Assembly: GCF_003001995.1 (NCBI RefSeq)
Contig: NZ_PVNB01000002.1
Span: forward strand, 124,001-188,000
Length of the DNA: 64,000 nucleotides
Direction: 5' to 3'
Source of the DNA: Orenia metallireducens
Lineage (GTDB): Bacteria; Bacillota; Halanaerobiia; Halobacteroidales; Halobacteroidaceae
Under the pieces are notes generated by a model, which had not been told where the DNA came from, did no database searches, and saw only the letters and a list, made by a program, of their open reading frames with translations. Within the stretch, counting starts at the first letter, position 1, and every line of letters starts with the position of its first letter. This document shows positions 42,835-52,138 of the stretch, one piece after another. The position numbers were made by a program, and so were the translations under genes.

Positions 42835-44019
42835 TTATTTATATGGATTAATAGTAATAATCTCTACCTCATCGATAGCTTTTTCAATCAAATCATCTAT
42901 ATGTAGATCTTTTTCTCCTTCTTTAACATCATCTGGAGTAGCCTTAGTAGCAGGCTTTTCTGGAACAAAGACAGTGCAGCAATCCTCATAAGGTTGAATT
43001 GAAGTTTCATAAGTTCCAATTCTTTTAGCAATCTCGATAATCTCCACCTTATCTAAGCCAATCAACGGTCTAAAGATAGGCATTTCAGGAACCATATTGG
43101 TAACATACATCGATTCCATCGTCTGGCTAGCAACCTGCCCCATACTCTCACCTGTTAATAGAGATTTACCTCCATTATTTAAAGTGATCTGTTCAGCAAT
43201 TCTCATCATGATTCTTCTCATGATAATCGTAGTCAATTCTGCTGGACATTTATCATTCATCTCTGTTTGGATATCGGTAAAGTGGACTACATGTAATTTA
43301 GTCTCACCTTGGTAAGTAGCCAGAGTCTCGGTCAAGTCAATAACTTTCTCTTTAGCTCTATCACTGGTAAAAGGAAAGCTATGAAAATAGATTGGTATTA
43401 TCTTAACTCCACGTTTCATCAGCATCCAGCCAGCTACCGGACTATCAATTCCTCCTGATAATAATAGACCAGCTGTTCCTGTTACTCCAACAGGTAAGCC
43501 TCCACAACCAGGGATGTCCTGAGTATAGATATAGACAGCCTTCTTTCTGACCTCTACATTAACCATCAATTCAGGGTTATGGACATCTACCTGTAAGCGT
43601 CCATCTTCAGTATTGATTAAGATATGAGCCCCTAACTCTCTATTTAATTCCATACTATTTAGGGGGAAGGACTTATTGTTGCGGCGGGCATTGACTTTGA
43701 AAGTGGTTACTCCTGATTTAGGTAAAGCCTCTTGTACCATCTCCAAACAATTCTTCTTGACCTCATCTACATCAAGCTCCACTTCACGGGCTGGAGCGAT
43801 ACCGACAATCCCAAAGACCTTCTGCAACTTCGCGATAACCTTATCTCTAGCAAGGTCAGTCTCTACATAAATACGACCATAGGTCTTATAAACATCTAAT
43901 TCATCAGATTCCTTCTTTAAAGCCTTAATGATATTAGAGATTAACTTATCTTCAAACATAAACCTATTCTTACCCTTCAAACCAATCTCACCATAACGAA
44001 TCAAATATAACCTTTTCAC
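42835..44019 (-). CDS. thiI: tRNA 4-thiouridine synthetase
   Basis: About 394 residues: N-terminal ferredoxin-like domain (LYLIRYGEIGLKGKNR), THUMP domain (to about 165) and PP-loop ATPase (LLSGGIDSPVAGWMLMKRG). It activates U8 of tRNA and inserts sulfur. The C-terminal rhodanese domain of the E. coli form is missing, as usual in Firmicutes, so sulfur must come from a partner such as the IscS encoded directly upstream. GTG 44019 is favoured with GAGGTG upstream; GTG 44028 overlaps the iscS stop. The adjacent thiamine-binding protein is noteworthy but ThiI here probably serves tRNA. Confidence 0.93.
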   Translation of the reverse strand: MKRLYLIRYGEIGLKGKNRFMFEDKLISNIIKALKKESDELDVYKTYGRIYVETDLARDKVIAKLQKVFGIVGIAPAREVELDVDEVKKNCLEMVQEALPKSGVTTFKVNARRNNKSFPLNSMELNRELGAHILINTEDGRLQVDVHNPELMVNVEVRKKAVYIYTQDIPGCGGLPVGVTGTAGLLLSGGIDSPVAGWMLMKRGVKIIPIYFHSFPFTSDRAKEKVIDLTETLATYQGETKLHVVHFTDIQTEMNDKCPAELTTIIMRRIMMRIAEQITLNNGGKSLLTGESMGQVASQTMESMYVTNMVPEMPIFRPLIGLDKVEIIEIAKRIGTYETSIQPYEDCCTVFVPEKPATKATPDDVKEGEKDLHIDDLIEKAIDEVEIITINPYK

Positions 44020-44024
44020 TCTTA

Positions 44025-45176
44025 TCACCTCTGCATTATTTTTCTCAGCATCTTAACTGCATCTTTTAGCTTGTCTACTGTGTAATTTACCTCTTCTTCA
44101 GTCGTTGAAGGAGCAAAACTGAACCTAATTGCCCCTTCAATCAACTTAGGCTTAACCTTCATAGCCTCTAACACATAACTTGGTGTATCTTGCTTTGAGG
44201 AGCAGGCTGCTCCTGTCGATAAATAGATATTATCCCGCTCTAAAGTATGAATTAAGACCTCACCCTTCACCCCAGCAAAGGAGATATTAGCAATATGGGC
44301 TGCCCCAGAATGAATCTTAGGGCCATTAAGGTAACTCTCTTCAATTTCATCTAAGATTCTAGTAACCAATAACTCTTTTAGCCGATACATCTTCTCTTTA
44401 TCATCTTGACTAGGAAGCAACTCTACTGCTTGACCAAAGCCTGCAATCCCAGGAACATTCTCAGTTCCAGGCCTAATTCCAGACTCCTGCTTACTACCTG
44501 AAATCAGATTATCTATCCTTGTTCCTCTCTTTATGTATAATGCCCCTGTCCCCTTAGAACCATGGATCTTATGAGCACTGATAGAGTACAAATCGATACC
44601 TATTTTAGATAATGGGATATCTACCTTGCCAAAGCTCTGTACTCCATCTACATGGAAATAGAGATTATCATAGTCCGATAGCAACTCTCCAATTTCAGCT
44701 AAAGGTTGAATAGACCCCGTTTCATTATTAACACCCATGATACTAACTAAAATCGTCTCATCATTCAAATATGCTTTCAACTCTTCTAAATCAATAATTC
44801 CTTCATTATCGACCTGAAGATATTTAACATCATAACCCTCACTTTCAAGCCTCTTAAATAAATTCAACACCGATGGATGCTCTATGGAGCTAGTAATCAA
44901 TCGCTTCCCATGACGTTTTAGGGAATTGACTGCTCCTTTGATAGCCAAATTATTTGACTCTGTTCCACCAGAGGTAAAATATACCTCTTTATCACTGACA
45001 TCTAACTTAGAGGCAATGTTCTTTCTAGCCTCTTTGATCATCTTTTCTGCCTCTATACCCATTCTATGTAAAGAAGAAGGATTACCATAGGTTGTAGTCA
45101 AAGCTATTTTCATCTTCTCTACAACCTCTGGATAGGGTTTAGTCGTTGCTGCATTGTCTAAATAAATCTCTTCCAT
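44025..45176 (-). CDS. iscS: Cysteine desulfurase (IscS/NifS type)
   Basis: 383 residues, PLP-dependent. It removes sulfur from cysteine. EIYLDNAATTKP starts the family; K203 in SAHKIHGSKGTGALY binds PLP; C325 in STGAACSSKQD is the catalytic cysteine on a loop of group I length. Its stop lies within a few bases of thiI, so it is coupled to it and probably the dedicated sulfur donor for 4-thiouridine. No iscU is adjacent. ATG 45176 has GGAGGAATTTCT upstream. Confidence 0.94.
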   Translation of the reverse strand: MEEIYLDNAATTKPYPEVVEKMKIALTTTYGNPSSLHRMGIEAEKMIKEARKNIASKLDVSDKEVYFTSGGTESNNLAIKGAVNSLKRHGKRLITSSIEHPSVLNLFKRLESEGYDVKYLQVDNEGIIDLEELKAYLNDETILVSIMGVNNETGSIQPLAEIGELLSDYDNLYFHVDGVQSFGKVDIPLSKIGIDLYSISAHKIHGSKGTGALYIKRGTRIDNLISGSKQESGIRPGTENVPGIAGFGQAVELLPSQDDKEKMYRLKELLVTRILDEIEESYLNGPKIHSGAAHIANISFAGVKGEVLIHTLERDNIYLSTGAACSSKQDTPSYVLEAMKVKPKLIEGAIRFSFAPSTTEEEVNYTVDKLKDAVKMLRKIMQR

Positions 45177-45234
45177 AGAAATTCCTCCATTTTTAATTCT
45201 TCATACCTAGTAATTAGTGATTATGGCTAGCAAA

Positions 45235-45534
45235 TTATAATTTACTTGCTACCGACTCTAGCTTTTGATACATAGTAGCCTTCTTATCACGACGGTCATC
45301 GATTTTAATATTAGTATATACTCGTTGGGCTTCATTGTTAAAGGGAAGTTGATGTAATTTCTTAATTATATCAAAAATAACATCTAACTCTCCTTCGATA
45401 ATACTCCCCATCGGTGTCAATTGATAATGAATATCCTTTTCTTCAGCTAAGATCTTTTGACAACCAGCTACATACTTACTCAAGCTAGTATCACCAGTTC
45501 CTAAAGGTACTACACTTACTTCTACAATAGCCAA
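45235..45534 (-). CDS. MTH1187-family thiamine-binding protein
   Basis: 99 residues from TTG 45534 (site GGGGTGATAAAT), starting AIVEVSVVPLGTGDTSLSKYV. YQLTPMGSIIEGELDVIFDII is the second family signature. MTH1187/YkoF-like proteins bind thiamine or related compounds and form tetramers. It points the same way as iscS-thiI and lies about 60 bases upstream of iscS, so one transcript is possible. A longer start at 45555 would add an unlikely N-terminus. Confidence 0.88.
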   Translation of the reverse strand: MAIVEVSVVPLGTGDTSLSKYVAGCQKILAEEKDIHYQLTPMGSIIEGELDVIFDIIKKLHQLPFNNEAQRVYTNIKIDDRRDKKATMYQKLESVASKL

Positions 45535-45781
45535 ATTTATCACCCCAAAATTCAATTAATAATTTCTTTTACTCGTCACTGCTCTTACACTGCCTTATTA
45601 TTATATCAATTTAAGAATAAAATTAAAAGTATCCAAGGGATTTTATGTGATTATATCTTGCTAGAAGGGATTGAAAATTGACATCTAAGATTAAAAAGAA
45701 TAAACTATTAATATATTCAGTTAGAGATTAAGTAAAAATTATACTTAAGCTTCTACTTAATTTTAGTTTAGGAGGTGTATT

Positions 45782-46558
45782 ATGAAAATTGGTGGCAGAG
45801 CCTACAAAAATGGTGTCAGGCTAGTAGGACCAAATTATTCTGTCAAAGCCTATTACCAGAATGGGGAATTAAGGTATAGTATAAGTAAGAAACTGGTTAA
45901 AGATAATCAAGTTATAGCATTAATCAAGAAAATTCCTATACTTAGAGGAATTTACAGTCTATTTACAGCCTTAATCTCCTTCTTTAAGGAAGCTACAGGA
46001 AATCCTAAGAGATACTGGCTAATATTACTGCTTTTATTGCTAGATATTATCATAGAAGGTTATCTAATATTAATGCCTGAAAGTAGTAGTGCTTTATTAA
46101 ACTCTATTCCAGATTTGAATATATATTGGGATATTTTAATTTGGACTTCTATTGCCTTTTTATTGAGGGCAACACTCTTAAAAGAGACCTTTAAATTCCA
46201 TGGTGCCGAGCATAAAGCCGTTAATCATTATGAAAATAACTTCAAAAATCCCTTAATAGAGCAATCAAGGTTGGCCAATCGCTGTGGAACCAATTTGGTG
46301 GTATTTTATATGATAATTCTTAATCTTTTTATCTTCTTAGGGATTAACATTAATGAACTTTTAGGAAATCTGTTAGCTATCGGTATCGCTTATGAAATTA
46401 TCACTTATGGAACCGATAGTCTCTTATCAGTAGCTTACTTAGCACAATGCTTTACTACTCTAGAGCCTGATGAGAAGCATCTTAGAGCAGCAGAAACTGC
46501 ATTAAGGGTTTTAATTAGTAAGGAAGAGGAAGAAACACCTCCCTCTATCATAGTTTAA
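45782..46558 (+). CDS. DUF1385 (YqhQ-like) membrane protein
   Basis: 258 residues with four hydrophobic helices. KIGGRAYKNGVRLVGPNY is a variant of the family start GGQAxxEGVMMRGP. FKFHGAEHKAVNHYEN carries the conserved metal-like His/Glu motif, and NRCGTNLVVFYMIIL follows. The function is not established; some relatives are called metal-dependent membrane enzymes. TTAGGAGGTGTATT precedes ATG 45782. Monocistronic. Confidence 0.87.
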   Translation: MKIGGRAYKNGVRLVGPNYSVKAYYQNGELRYSISKKLVKDNQVIALIKKIPILRGIYSLFTALISFFKEATGNPKRYWLILLLLLLDIIIEGYLILMPESSSALLNSIPDLNIYWDILIWTSIAFLLRATLLKETFKFHGAEHKAVNHYENNFKNPLIEQSRLANRCGTNLVVFYMIILNLFIFLGININELLGNLLAIGIAYEIITYGTDSLLSVAYLAQCFTTLEPDEKHLRAAETALRVLISKEEEETPPSIIV

Positions 46559-46706
46559 GAAGGATTAAATAGATTTATAGAGAACTTAATTAATGGTAAC
46601 TTATAATTGATATTTGAGTTTAAGGATAAGTCTGGACTTTACTTTTACTTACCCTTAAACTTAAGACTATATATTTTAGATAAATTGAATTTGTTGGGGT
46701 GATAGA

Positions 46707-47273
46707 ATGAAAAGAATAATTGGTGTAGATATCGATGCAGTATTAACAGATGAAGGGCGTGGTACAGAGAATATTTGGTATAAAAATCTTTGTGCTTATT
46801 TTAATTTAGACGGTAGAGTCAGTAATTCTTATGATTTTAGAGATGCTTATGGATTAAGTACTGAAGAGGTAGAGGACTTTATAAATAAGAAGGGTTTAGA
46901 GATATTTGAGACTGTGCCCCCTCGCCCTAAGTGCAAAGAGGTATTGACTAGATTAAAAGCCAAAGGCTATCAGATTATCTTAGTAACAGCTAGACCCGAA
47001 GAGAATAATCAGGTTACCTTGGAATGGCTAAGCAAACATGAGATTCCTTTTGATAAGCTCTATCATAGTGACGAAAAGATCAATATCTGTAAAAAAGAGG
47101 AAATAGAGTTCTTTATCGATGATAATCCTGAACATCTACTTCCAATGATGAAAGCTTTAGAGATTCCTGTATTTCTGATGAACATGGACCATAATCAAGA
47201 CCATAAAATAGATTTTAATCGAGTTGATAATTGGACTGATATTGAAGAGAAGATCCTAGACTATTTTGAATAA
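46707..47273 (+). CDS. HAD-superfamily 5'-nucleotidase-like phosphatase
   Basis: 188 residues of the NT5C-like group. Motif I VDIDAVLTDEG gives nucleophile D8 and acid D10 (Ala replaces the usual Gly between). Motif II is LVTARP, motif III a Lys near YHSDEKINICKK, motif IV FFIDDNPEHL. It probably dephosphorylates nucleotides or similar small phosphates. GGGGTGATAGA precedes ATG 46707. Substrate not predictable. Confidence 0.87.
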   Translation: MKRIIGVDIDAVLTDEGRGTENIWYKNLCAYFNLDGRVSNSYDFRDAYGLSTEEVEDFINKKGLEIFETVPPRPKCKEVLTRLKAKGYQIILVTARPEENNQVTLEWLSKHEIPFDKLYHSDEKINICKKEEIEFFIDDNPEHLLPMMKALEIPVFLMNMDHNQDHKIDFNRVDNWTDIEEKILDYFE

Positions 47274-47302
47274 AAGGTCGAGTTATCATTAACTTATTTT
47301 AA

Positions 47303-47346
47303 AAATAAACTCAGCTAGAGGTTTAAACCTCTAGCTGAGTTTATTT
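47303..47346. terminator. Bidirectional terminator, perfect 44-base palindrome
   Basis: Twenty-two-base arms from AAATAAACTCAGCTAGAGG through GTTTAAAC. It ends both the nucleotidase gene and the convergent NSS transporter gene and shares the GGTTTAAACC core of the dispersed palindromes. Confidence 0.92.
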
Positions 47347-47357
47347 GCTTATAATAT

Positions 47358-48830
47358 TTACTCTTCTTTTCTCCATTTAACAGAGCTTAAAATTATAGCC
47401 AATGCTAAAGCAGCCAGTGCTACTAGCCAGCCAATTCTTAGACCAGTAATTGGATAATCTCCATAGCCATCTTTAATTTCACTGATAAAGCTTAAAATTA
47501 GCATGATTCCCAAAACTAGTGGAGTAAGATACTTGATTGTAAAGTCCCACCAGCTACCAATCTGGAAGTTAGAGACAGGATTGAAAAATTCTCGTAATTT
47601 AGTGCTTTTATAGATCCATCCTATAGCAATACATTGCAAGATCCCAATCGTTACTATCCCAAATTGCATATTAAAGTAATCGATTATATCTAAGAAATAA
47701 AGCCCTGCTCCTGTAGTAAAGATTAAACTTCCTAAGACTCCCAATACAGCTACCACAGTAGCTGCCTTCTTTCTACTCCAGCCAAACTTATCATTAAGGG
47801 GTTTAACCACTGCTTCTACCATAGATATACTTGAAGATATTCCTGCAATCACTAAGGCTGAAAAGAATAAAACTCCAAATAAGGTATTAAAAGCAGGTAA
47901 CATATTGATAGCTTTAGGAAAAGCAATAAAAGCCAATCCTATGCTCTGGGTTACCACCTCTTCTAAAGGTACCCCACTATGAGTAGCCATATACCCTAAG
48001 ATACCAAAGACCCCTATCCCTACAATAAAACTGAAAGCACAGTTGGCAAGGGCTGTAATAAATGAATTGTTAACTACATCTGAATCCTTGGGAAGATAAC
48101 TGGCATAGGTTATCATTACCCCAAAGCAGACACTTAAGGTAAAGAATATCTGACCATAAGCAGCTAACCAAACTTTAGAGTTTAATAGTTGTGAAAAGTC
48201 TGGATTTAGAAACTTATTGATTCCAGCAACTGCACCAGGTAAGGTGATTCCTCTGATAGTAATAATTAACATTAAAAAAGCCAATAAAGGCATAAAGATT
48301 TTAGATGCCTTTTCAATCCCCTTTTCAATACCATTATAGACGATAAAATAGTTGATTGCCCATAAAGCGACTACACTGATTAAGACAGTAAGATTGACTC
48401 CACCTAGACTCTCTATCCCTGAAGTTAGCTTTAAATTTGTGCCATAAAAAAAGCCTTCTGGATTAGAACCCCAAGCTTGGTTAAAAGCATAAAAAATATA
48501 CTTAAGGCTCCAACTGACAATAACTATATAATAAGTAAGTAAGATAAACACACTGATAACAGGCCACCAACCAATCCATTCCCATTTACTAGATAGTTTC
48601 TTATAGGCTAGTACTGTTGAACCTCTCATCTTTGTTCCAAAACCAAACTCTAAAATCAATAATGGAATCCCTGTTGTTAATAATGCTACTAAGTATGGGA
48701 TTAGAAATGCTCCTCCTCCATTCTCATAGGCAACATAACTAAAACGCCAGATGTTACCTAAACCTACTGCTGAACCGACAGTAGCTAAGATGAAGCCTAA
48801 TCTACTCCCCCACTGATTATTCTCTGACAT
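47358..48830 (-). CDS. Na+-dependent transporter, NSS/SNF family
   Basis: 490 residues, about 12 helices of the LeuT fold. Helix 1 signature GSRLGFILATVGSAVGLGNIWRFSYVAYENGGGAFL, given here by its first residues GSRLGFILATVGSAVGLGN, is typical. It imports an amino acid or compatible solute with Na+, fitting a saline habitat. GAGGAGGAATTTAT precedes ATG 48830. A consensus promoter lies 150 bases upstream and a hairpin sits in the leader, so expression is probably attenuated. Substrate unknown. Confidence 0.93.
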   Translation of the reverse strand: MSENNQWGSRLGFILATVGSAVGLGNIWRFSYVAYENGGGAFLIPYLVALLTTGIPLLILEFGFGTKMRGSTVLAYKKLSSKWEWIGWWPVISVFILLTYYIVIVSWSLKYIFYAFNQAWGSNPEGFFYGTNLKLTSGIESLGGVNLTVLISVVALWAINYFIVYNGIEKGIEKASKIFMPLLAFLMLIITIRGITLPGAVAGINKFLNPDFSQLLNSKVWLAAYGQIFFTLSVCFGVMITYASYLPKDSDVVNNSFITALANCAFSFIVGIGVFGILGYMATHSGVPLEEVVTQSIGLAFIAFPKAINMLPAFNTLFGVLFFSALVIAGISSSISMVEAVVKPLNDKFGWSRKKAATVVAVLGVLGSLIFTTGAGLYFLDIIDYFNMQFGIVTIGILQCIAIGWIYKSTKLREFFNPVSNFQIGSWWDFTIKYLTPLVLGIMLILSFISEIKDGYGDYPITGLRIGWLVALAALALAIILSSVKWRKEE

Positions 48831-48875
48831 ATAAATTCCTCCTCTGCTACTAATAATTATTAGATATTAAATTAA

Positions 48876-48916
48876 AAGGCCTTTACACCCCTGGATAATA
48901 GGAATGGAAAGGCCTT
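48876..48916 (-). promoter_or_regulatory. Leader hairpin / candidate attenuator of the NSS gene
   Basis: On the minus strand AAGGCCTTT pairs with AAAGGCCTT across 23 bases, then TTTTAATTT. It lies inside the transcribed leader, between promoter and start codon. No known riboswitch consensus is recognised in the roughly 95 bases before it. Confidence 0.55.
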
Positions 48917-48978
48917 GGTTAATCAAAAATTCAGAGACCAATCTTATTTTATCTCAACTAGTATAGATTATGTAAATC

Positions 48979-49007
48979 AATATATCATCTCTTTAGAATA
49001 ATGTCAA
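48979..49007 (-). promoter_or_regulatory. Sigma-A promoter of the NSS transporter gene
   Basis: TTGACA (49007-49002), 17-base spacer, TATATT (48984-48979). The start should be near 48972, giving a leader of about 140 bases. Confidence 0.8.
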
Positions 49008-49066
49008 GATTTTAAAATGAATTATAAATTTATATGAACAGAGTTATCATTATTAATTCAACTAAA

Positions 49067-49348
49067 TTATTGTTCAATCTTTCTGTTGATTTTACTTAAA
49101 TCCTCTTTGATATCGACAAATACTAGCAGCAGTTCCCCTAAGCCATATAGAACTACAGTCTGTAAAATACCAAAATATATTGGGAAGAGATTATTAAAGA
49201 GAATGACAATTCGATTCTGTCCCATACCTGGGGTCATTCCTCCAGCAAAGATACTACCAATCGTTGTTACAAAGCTGCCGATAAAACCGATCACAGCAAG
49301 AACCTTTAATAAAAGAGCAATAGTTCTTAATATTCTATAATCCTTCAA
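49067..49348 (-). CDS. Hypothetical membrane protein, 93 aa
   Basis: Two hydrophobic segments (about 6-30, LLLKVLAVIGFIGSF; and about 52-76, NLFPIYFGILQTVVLYGLGELLLVF) with a charged tail KEDLSKINRKIEQ. TTG 49348 is chosen because AAAGGAGG lies seven bases upstream; the open frame reaches 49375 but that part contains the ribosome site. It lies behind the splB-like gene on the same strand, about 55 bases away, and may share its transcript. Family unrecognised. Confidence 0.65.
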   Translation of the reverse strand: MKDYRILRTIALLLKVLAVIGFIGSFVTTIGSIFAGGMTPGMGQNRIVILFNNLFPIYFGILQTVVLYGLGELLLVFVDIKEDLSKINRKIEQ

Positions 49349-49404
49349 AATAATACCTCCTTTCTGGAAAGACATGAATTATCAAGAGTTTATTCTACGG
49401 TATT

Positions 49405-50418
49405 TTAAGTAAAATATTCTATTTTGGCCTGAGGAAATAACTCTTTTATATTATCCTCCATAAAAGTCTTTAGCTCTTCAGCTTCATCAGCTGGATAAAC
49501 ATATTTACCAAATCCTTTGTGCTGGTATCGCTCTTTATCTAAAGTTAATTTAGTGTTAGGAAATCTAGCTTCTATTAAATTCTTAGACTTGGTTGTAAAG
49601 CGATGCATAATCAATTCAAAGCTCAACTCTTCATCTTCAGGTGAGCTTAACTCCTTATGAAGATTAAGTAGCATATCCTTATAACCTTCTTTCCAGCCCT
49701 CATAAAGCATTAAAGGAGCGACAATAAACCCTAATGGGTAGCCTGCTTGTTGTATTTTATTAGCAGCTACTATCCGTTCTTTTAAACTAGCAGTTAAGTG
49801 TTCAAAACTATCGATAACATAATTAGAGTTGATACTAAAGCGGAATTTAGTATGATTATTATGGTCTAAATCTAATAACTTGTCGACAAAAGCAAATTTA
49901 CTTACTACCCTAAGTCGCCCCTTCTCTTCTTTAGCAAAAAAATCGATCATCTGCTGCAAACTACCTGTCAAATGCTCAACAGCTAGAGGATCAGAAGAAC
50001 TACTAGCTTCAAAAGTAACAATCTCTCCCTCTCCCTTTTTAATGTGCTTTTTAACCGCTTCTAAGATCTCATCAATATTTACATAGACTCTAAGATAAGA
50101 GGCAGAGCCTAAACTTTTAGCCAGATAACAATACTCACATTTAGCTGGACAACTTGTATTAGTAACGAGCCGATAATCTGCAGAGGGTTGGCATGATTGA
50201 AACCTTAATGTCTTCTTAACACCGACCACCAAGGTCTCTTTAGTCCAATTAAATAAAGCAGTTGGGCTCATCTCTTCTTTAGGATTGAGGCGATTGTGAG
50301 ATTCTATATACTCTACTGGAATTCCTTGACTCTTAAATTTATCATCTAATTCTTGGGCTAAACTGTATTTTAATGCTCCCTCTTCAATAAATACACGTTT
50401 TGGCTTAAATAGTTTCAT
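49405..50418 (-). CDS. Spore photoproduct lyase homologue lacking the catalytic cysteine
   Basis: 337 residues, radical SAM. The cluster cysteines C90, C94, C97 (TSCPAKCEYCYL) stand at the family positions, and the C-terminus YGKYVY-type GKYVYPADEAEELKTFM to QAKIEYFT is collinear with SplB. SplB repairs the thymine dimer spore photoproduct. However, the hydrogen-donor cysteine (C140/C141 in studied enzymes, in an EA-x-C-T-S-D context) is Ser here: FEASSSSDPLAVEHL. No cysteine lies anywhere near. So it may be an inactive, altered or differently acting lyase. GGAGGCAAAATTAT precedes ATG 50418. Confidence 0.85.
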   Translation of the reverse strand: MKLFKPKRVFIEEGALKYSLAQELDDKFKSQGIPVEYIESHNRLNPKEEMSPTALFNWTKETLVVGVKKTLRFQSCQPSADYRLVTNTSCPAKCEYCYLAKSLGSASYLRVYVNIDEILEAVKKHIKKGEGEIVTFEASSSSDPLAVEHLTGSLQQMIDFFAKEEKGRLRVVSKFAFVDKLLDLDHNNHTKFRFSINSNYVIDSFEHLTASLKERIVAANKIQQAGYPLGFIVAPLMLYEGWKEGYKDMLLNLHKELSSPEDEELSFELIMHRFTTKSKNLIEARFPNTKLTLDKERYQHKGFGKYVYPADEAEELKTFMEDNIKELFPQAKIEYFT

Positions 50419-50490
50419 ATAATTTTGCCTCCATTATTGTGATAGGTTATATATACTGTTTGGACGACTCAACCTTAACTTAAATTCCCT

Positions 50491-51477
50491 TTACATCTTC
50501 AGTTTAAAACCAAAATATCTTCTGATCTCATTTTTAGATAGTCCTTCACCTAACAATAACATCAAAGCCAGCCGTGCTTTTGTGCTATTAAGATTACCTG
50601 CAAAGATAATATCCATCTTTGCAATATTTGCTCCACCTATTGAAGCACCATAGAGGTTATAGACTCTACCTTCTAAGCAACGAGAAGTCACTACTATAGG
50701 TATCTCCTCTTCTTTTGCTCTGATCAGCCCTGAGCTTATATTCTTAGGAAGTGTTCCTAAGCCAAAACCCTCTAAGATTAATCCTTTATATCCATAATCT
50801 AAGGCCGCTTGAATCAACTTATCATCACTGCCAATAGATAATTTAATAATCTCTATACGCTCCTCTAATTTTTCAGGTCTAATGGTAATCTGCTTAGTTA
50901 AATCATAAAAATAGTTGACACCACAATGGTCAATATAACCAATAGGACCTGTATTGACAGATGAAAAGGCTGTTAATTTATTGGTATGAAGCTTAGATAC
51001 AAATCTAGCTGCATGAATTTGATTGTTCAAAACTACTAGCACACCTTTGTTCTTACTGTGAGGCTCAATAATAGTTTGTAGAGACTGGACTAGATTAGCT
51101 TCTCCATCAGAGCTAAGCTGATTAAAGCTTCTTAATGCTCCAGTAATTACAACAGGTTTTGTCGTATCTAAGAGTAGATCCAGTAGATATGCTGTCTCTT
51201 CTAAAGTATCAGTACCATGGGTGATCAATACTCCACTAATCTCTTCCTCTGCCAAAGACCCTTCCACTAATTTAGCCAAATCCCAAATCATCTGAGGTGT
51301 TAGCTGGGAGCTATCTAGGTTGGTATATTGGATTAAATCTAACTTAGCCATATTTTTTAATTGAGGAACATGACTTAACAGCTCTTCTCCAGATAATTTA
51401 GGAACTATCTGATGAGTAGACTTATCCTCTCCCATAGCAATAGTGCCACCAGTGGTAATGACCTTAATTTTCTTCAC
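50491..51477 (-). CDS. ansA: L-asparaginase, type I
   Basis: 328 residues. It hydrolyses asparagine to aspartate and ammonia. Motif 1 VITTGGTIAMG provides the nucleophile T12; motif 2 ITHGTDTLEETAYLL provides the second Thr, Asp and nearby Lys. GTG 51477 follows GGGAGGGAAACG. Length and lack of signal peptide fit the cytoplasmic AnsA form. The splB-like gene follows 70 bases later on the same strand. Confidence 0.93.
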   Translation of the reverse strand: MKKIKVITTGGTIAMGEDKSTHQIVPKLSGEELLSHVPQLKNMAKLDLIQYTNLDSSQLTPQMIWDLAKLVEGSLAEEEISGVLITHGTDTLEETAYLLDLLLDTTKPVVITGALRSFNQLSSDGEANLVQSLQTIIEPHSKNKGVLVVLNNQIHAARFVSKLHTNKLTAFSSVNTGPIGYIDHCGVNYFYDLTKQITIRPEKLEERIEIIKLSIGSDDKLIQAALDYGYKGLILEGFGLGTLPKNISSGLIRAKEEEIPIVVTSRCLEGRVYNLYGASIGGANIAKMDIIFAGNLNSTKARLALMLLLGEGLSKNEIRRYFGFKLKM

Positions 51478-51923
51478 CGTTTCCCTCCCTTTTATCAGTG
51501 ACTAGCAATTAGCTCTTTGTAGTAATAAATTAATCTAATCATGCTGTTGGTAGTCACCACTTAACAAATCTATCCTTAGTATTAGATTATGTATTTTAAT
51601 ATTTCAAAATACATTCTTTCTACTTTTATTTTAATTCCTAAAGATAACAAGTGAATATATAGCTTCTATCCCAAAATTATCAACTTCTAAGTTGTAGCTT
51701 GATTAATAACTATTATACTGAGAGATTGAATTGAGATCTTGTGTTCTAAAAATAAAACAATTGATAGATAATGCGACACTTTGTTTATTAGGTAGACAGG
51801 TGGGTAGGTGGTTAGGAACTGTCTAACTACCTAAATTTCTAACTCCTAACCACCAAAGAAAAAGTATCGCAATATCCCCATTACTCGTCACTACTCACTA
51901 TGATTTAACAAGGAGGAATTACG
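51478..51923. other. 446-bp intergenic region with repeats
   Basis: No gene. It contains a small hairpin ATGTATTTT / AAAATACAT at 51589-51614, the MITE-like copy at 51768-51881 and an AGTAACGAGTGA-type remnant at 51882-51900. Confidence 0.55.
51768..51881. mobile_element. MITE-like element, copy B
   Basis: Ends ATAATGCGACACTTT and AAAGTATCGCAATATCCCCAT resemble those of copies A and C. The interior folds twice: TAGGTAGACAG / CTGTCTAACTACCTA and GGTGGTTAGGA / TCCTAACCACC. Non-coding, 114 bp. Confidence 0.6.
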
Positions 51924-52130
51924 ATGTGCCCTTTTTTATTGATAGCCAATAGTAACCTGTTTCCAAGTGCCAAAACTTTTACAGAATTTGAAAGATTTAA
52001 AGATAAGCTGATAGAAGCTAGTGAATGTATTAGTGGAGAGTGCCATTGGTATTATGAAGCTAGTGGAGAATGTAAACTAAATCAATTGACTAGACTAGAG
52101 GATATTTATACTGCTTTGATGAGAAACTAA
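51924..52130 (+). CDS. Small hypothetical protein, 68 aa
   Basis: AAGGAGGAATTACG precedes ATG 51924. The product carries four cysteines (C2, C35, C40, C50) and the pattern ECISGECHWYYEASGECKLNQ, which may bind metal or form disulfides. It has a helical C-terminus (LEDIYTALMRN). Downstream is a strong terminator shared with the candidate small RNA. Family unrecognised. Confidence 0.7.
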   Translation: MCPFLLIANSNLFPSAKTFTEFERFKDKLIEASECISGECHWYYEASGECKLNQLTRLEDIYTALMRN

Positions 52131-52138
52131 AACTTGTT

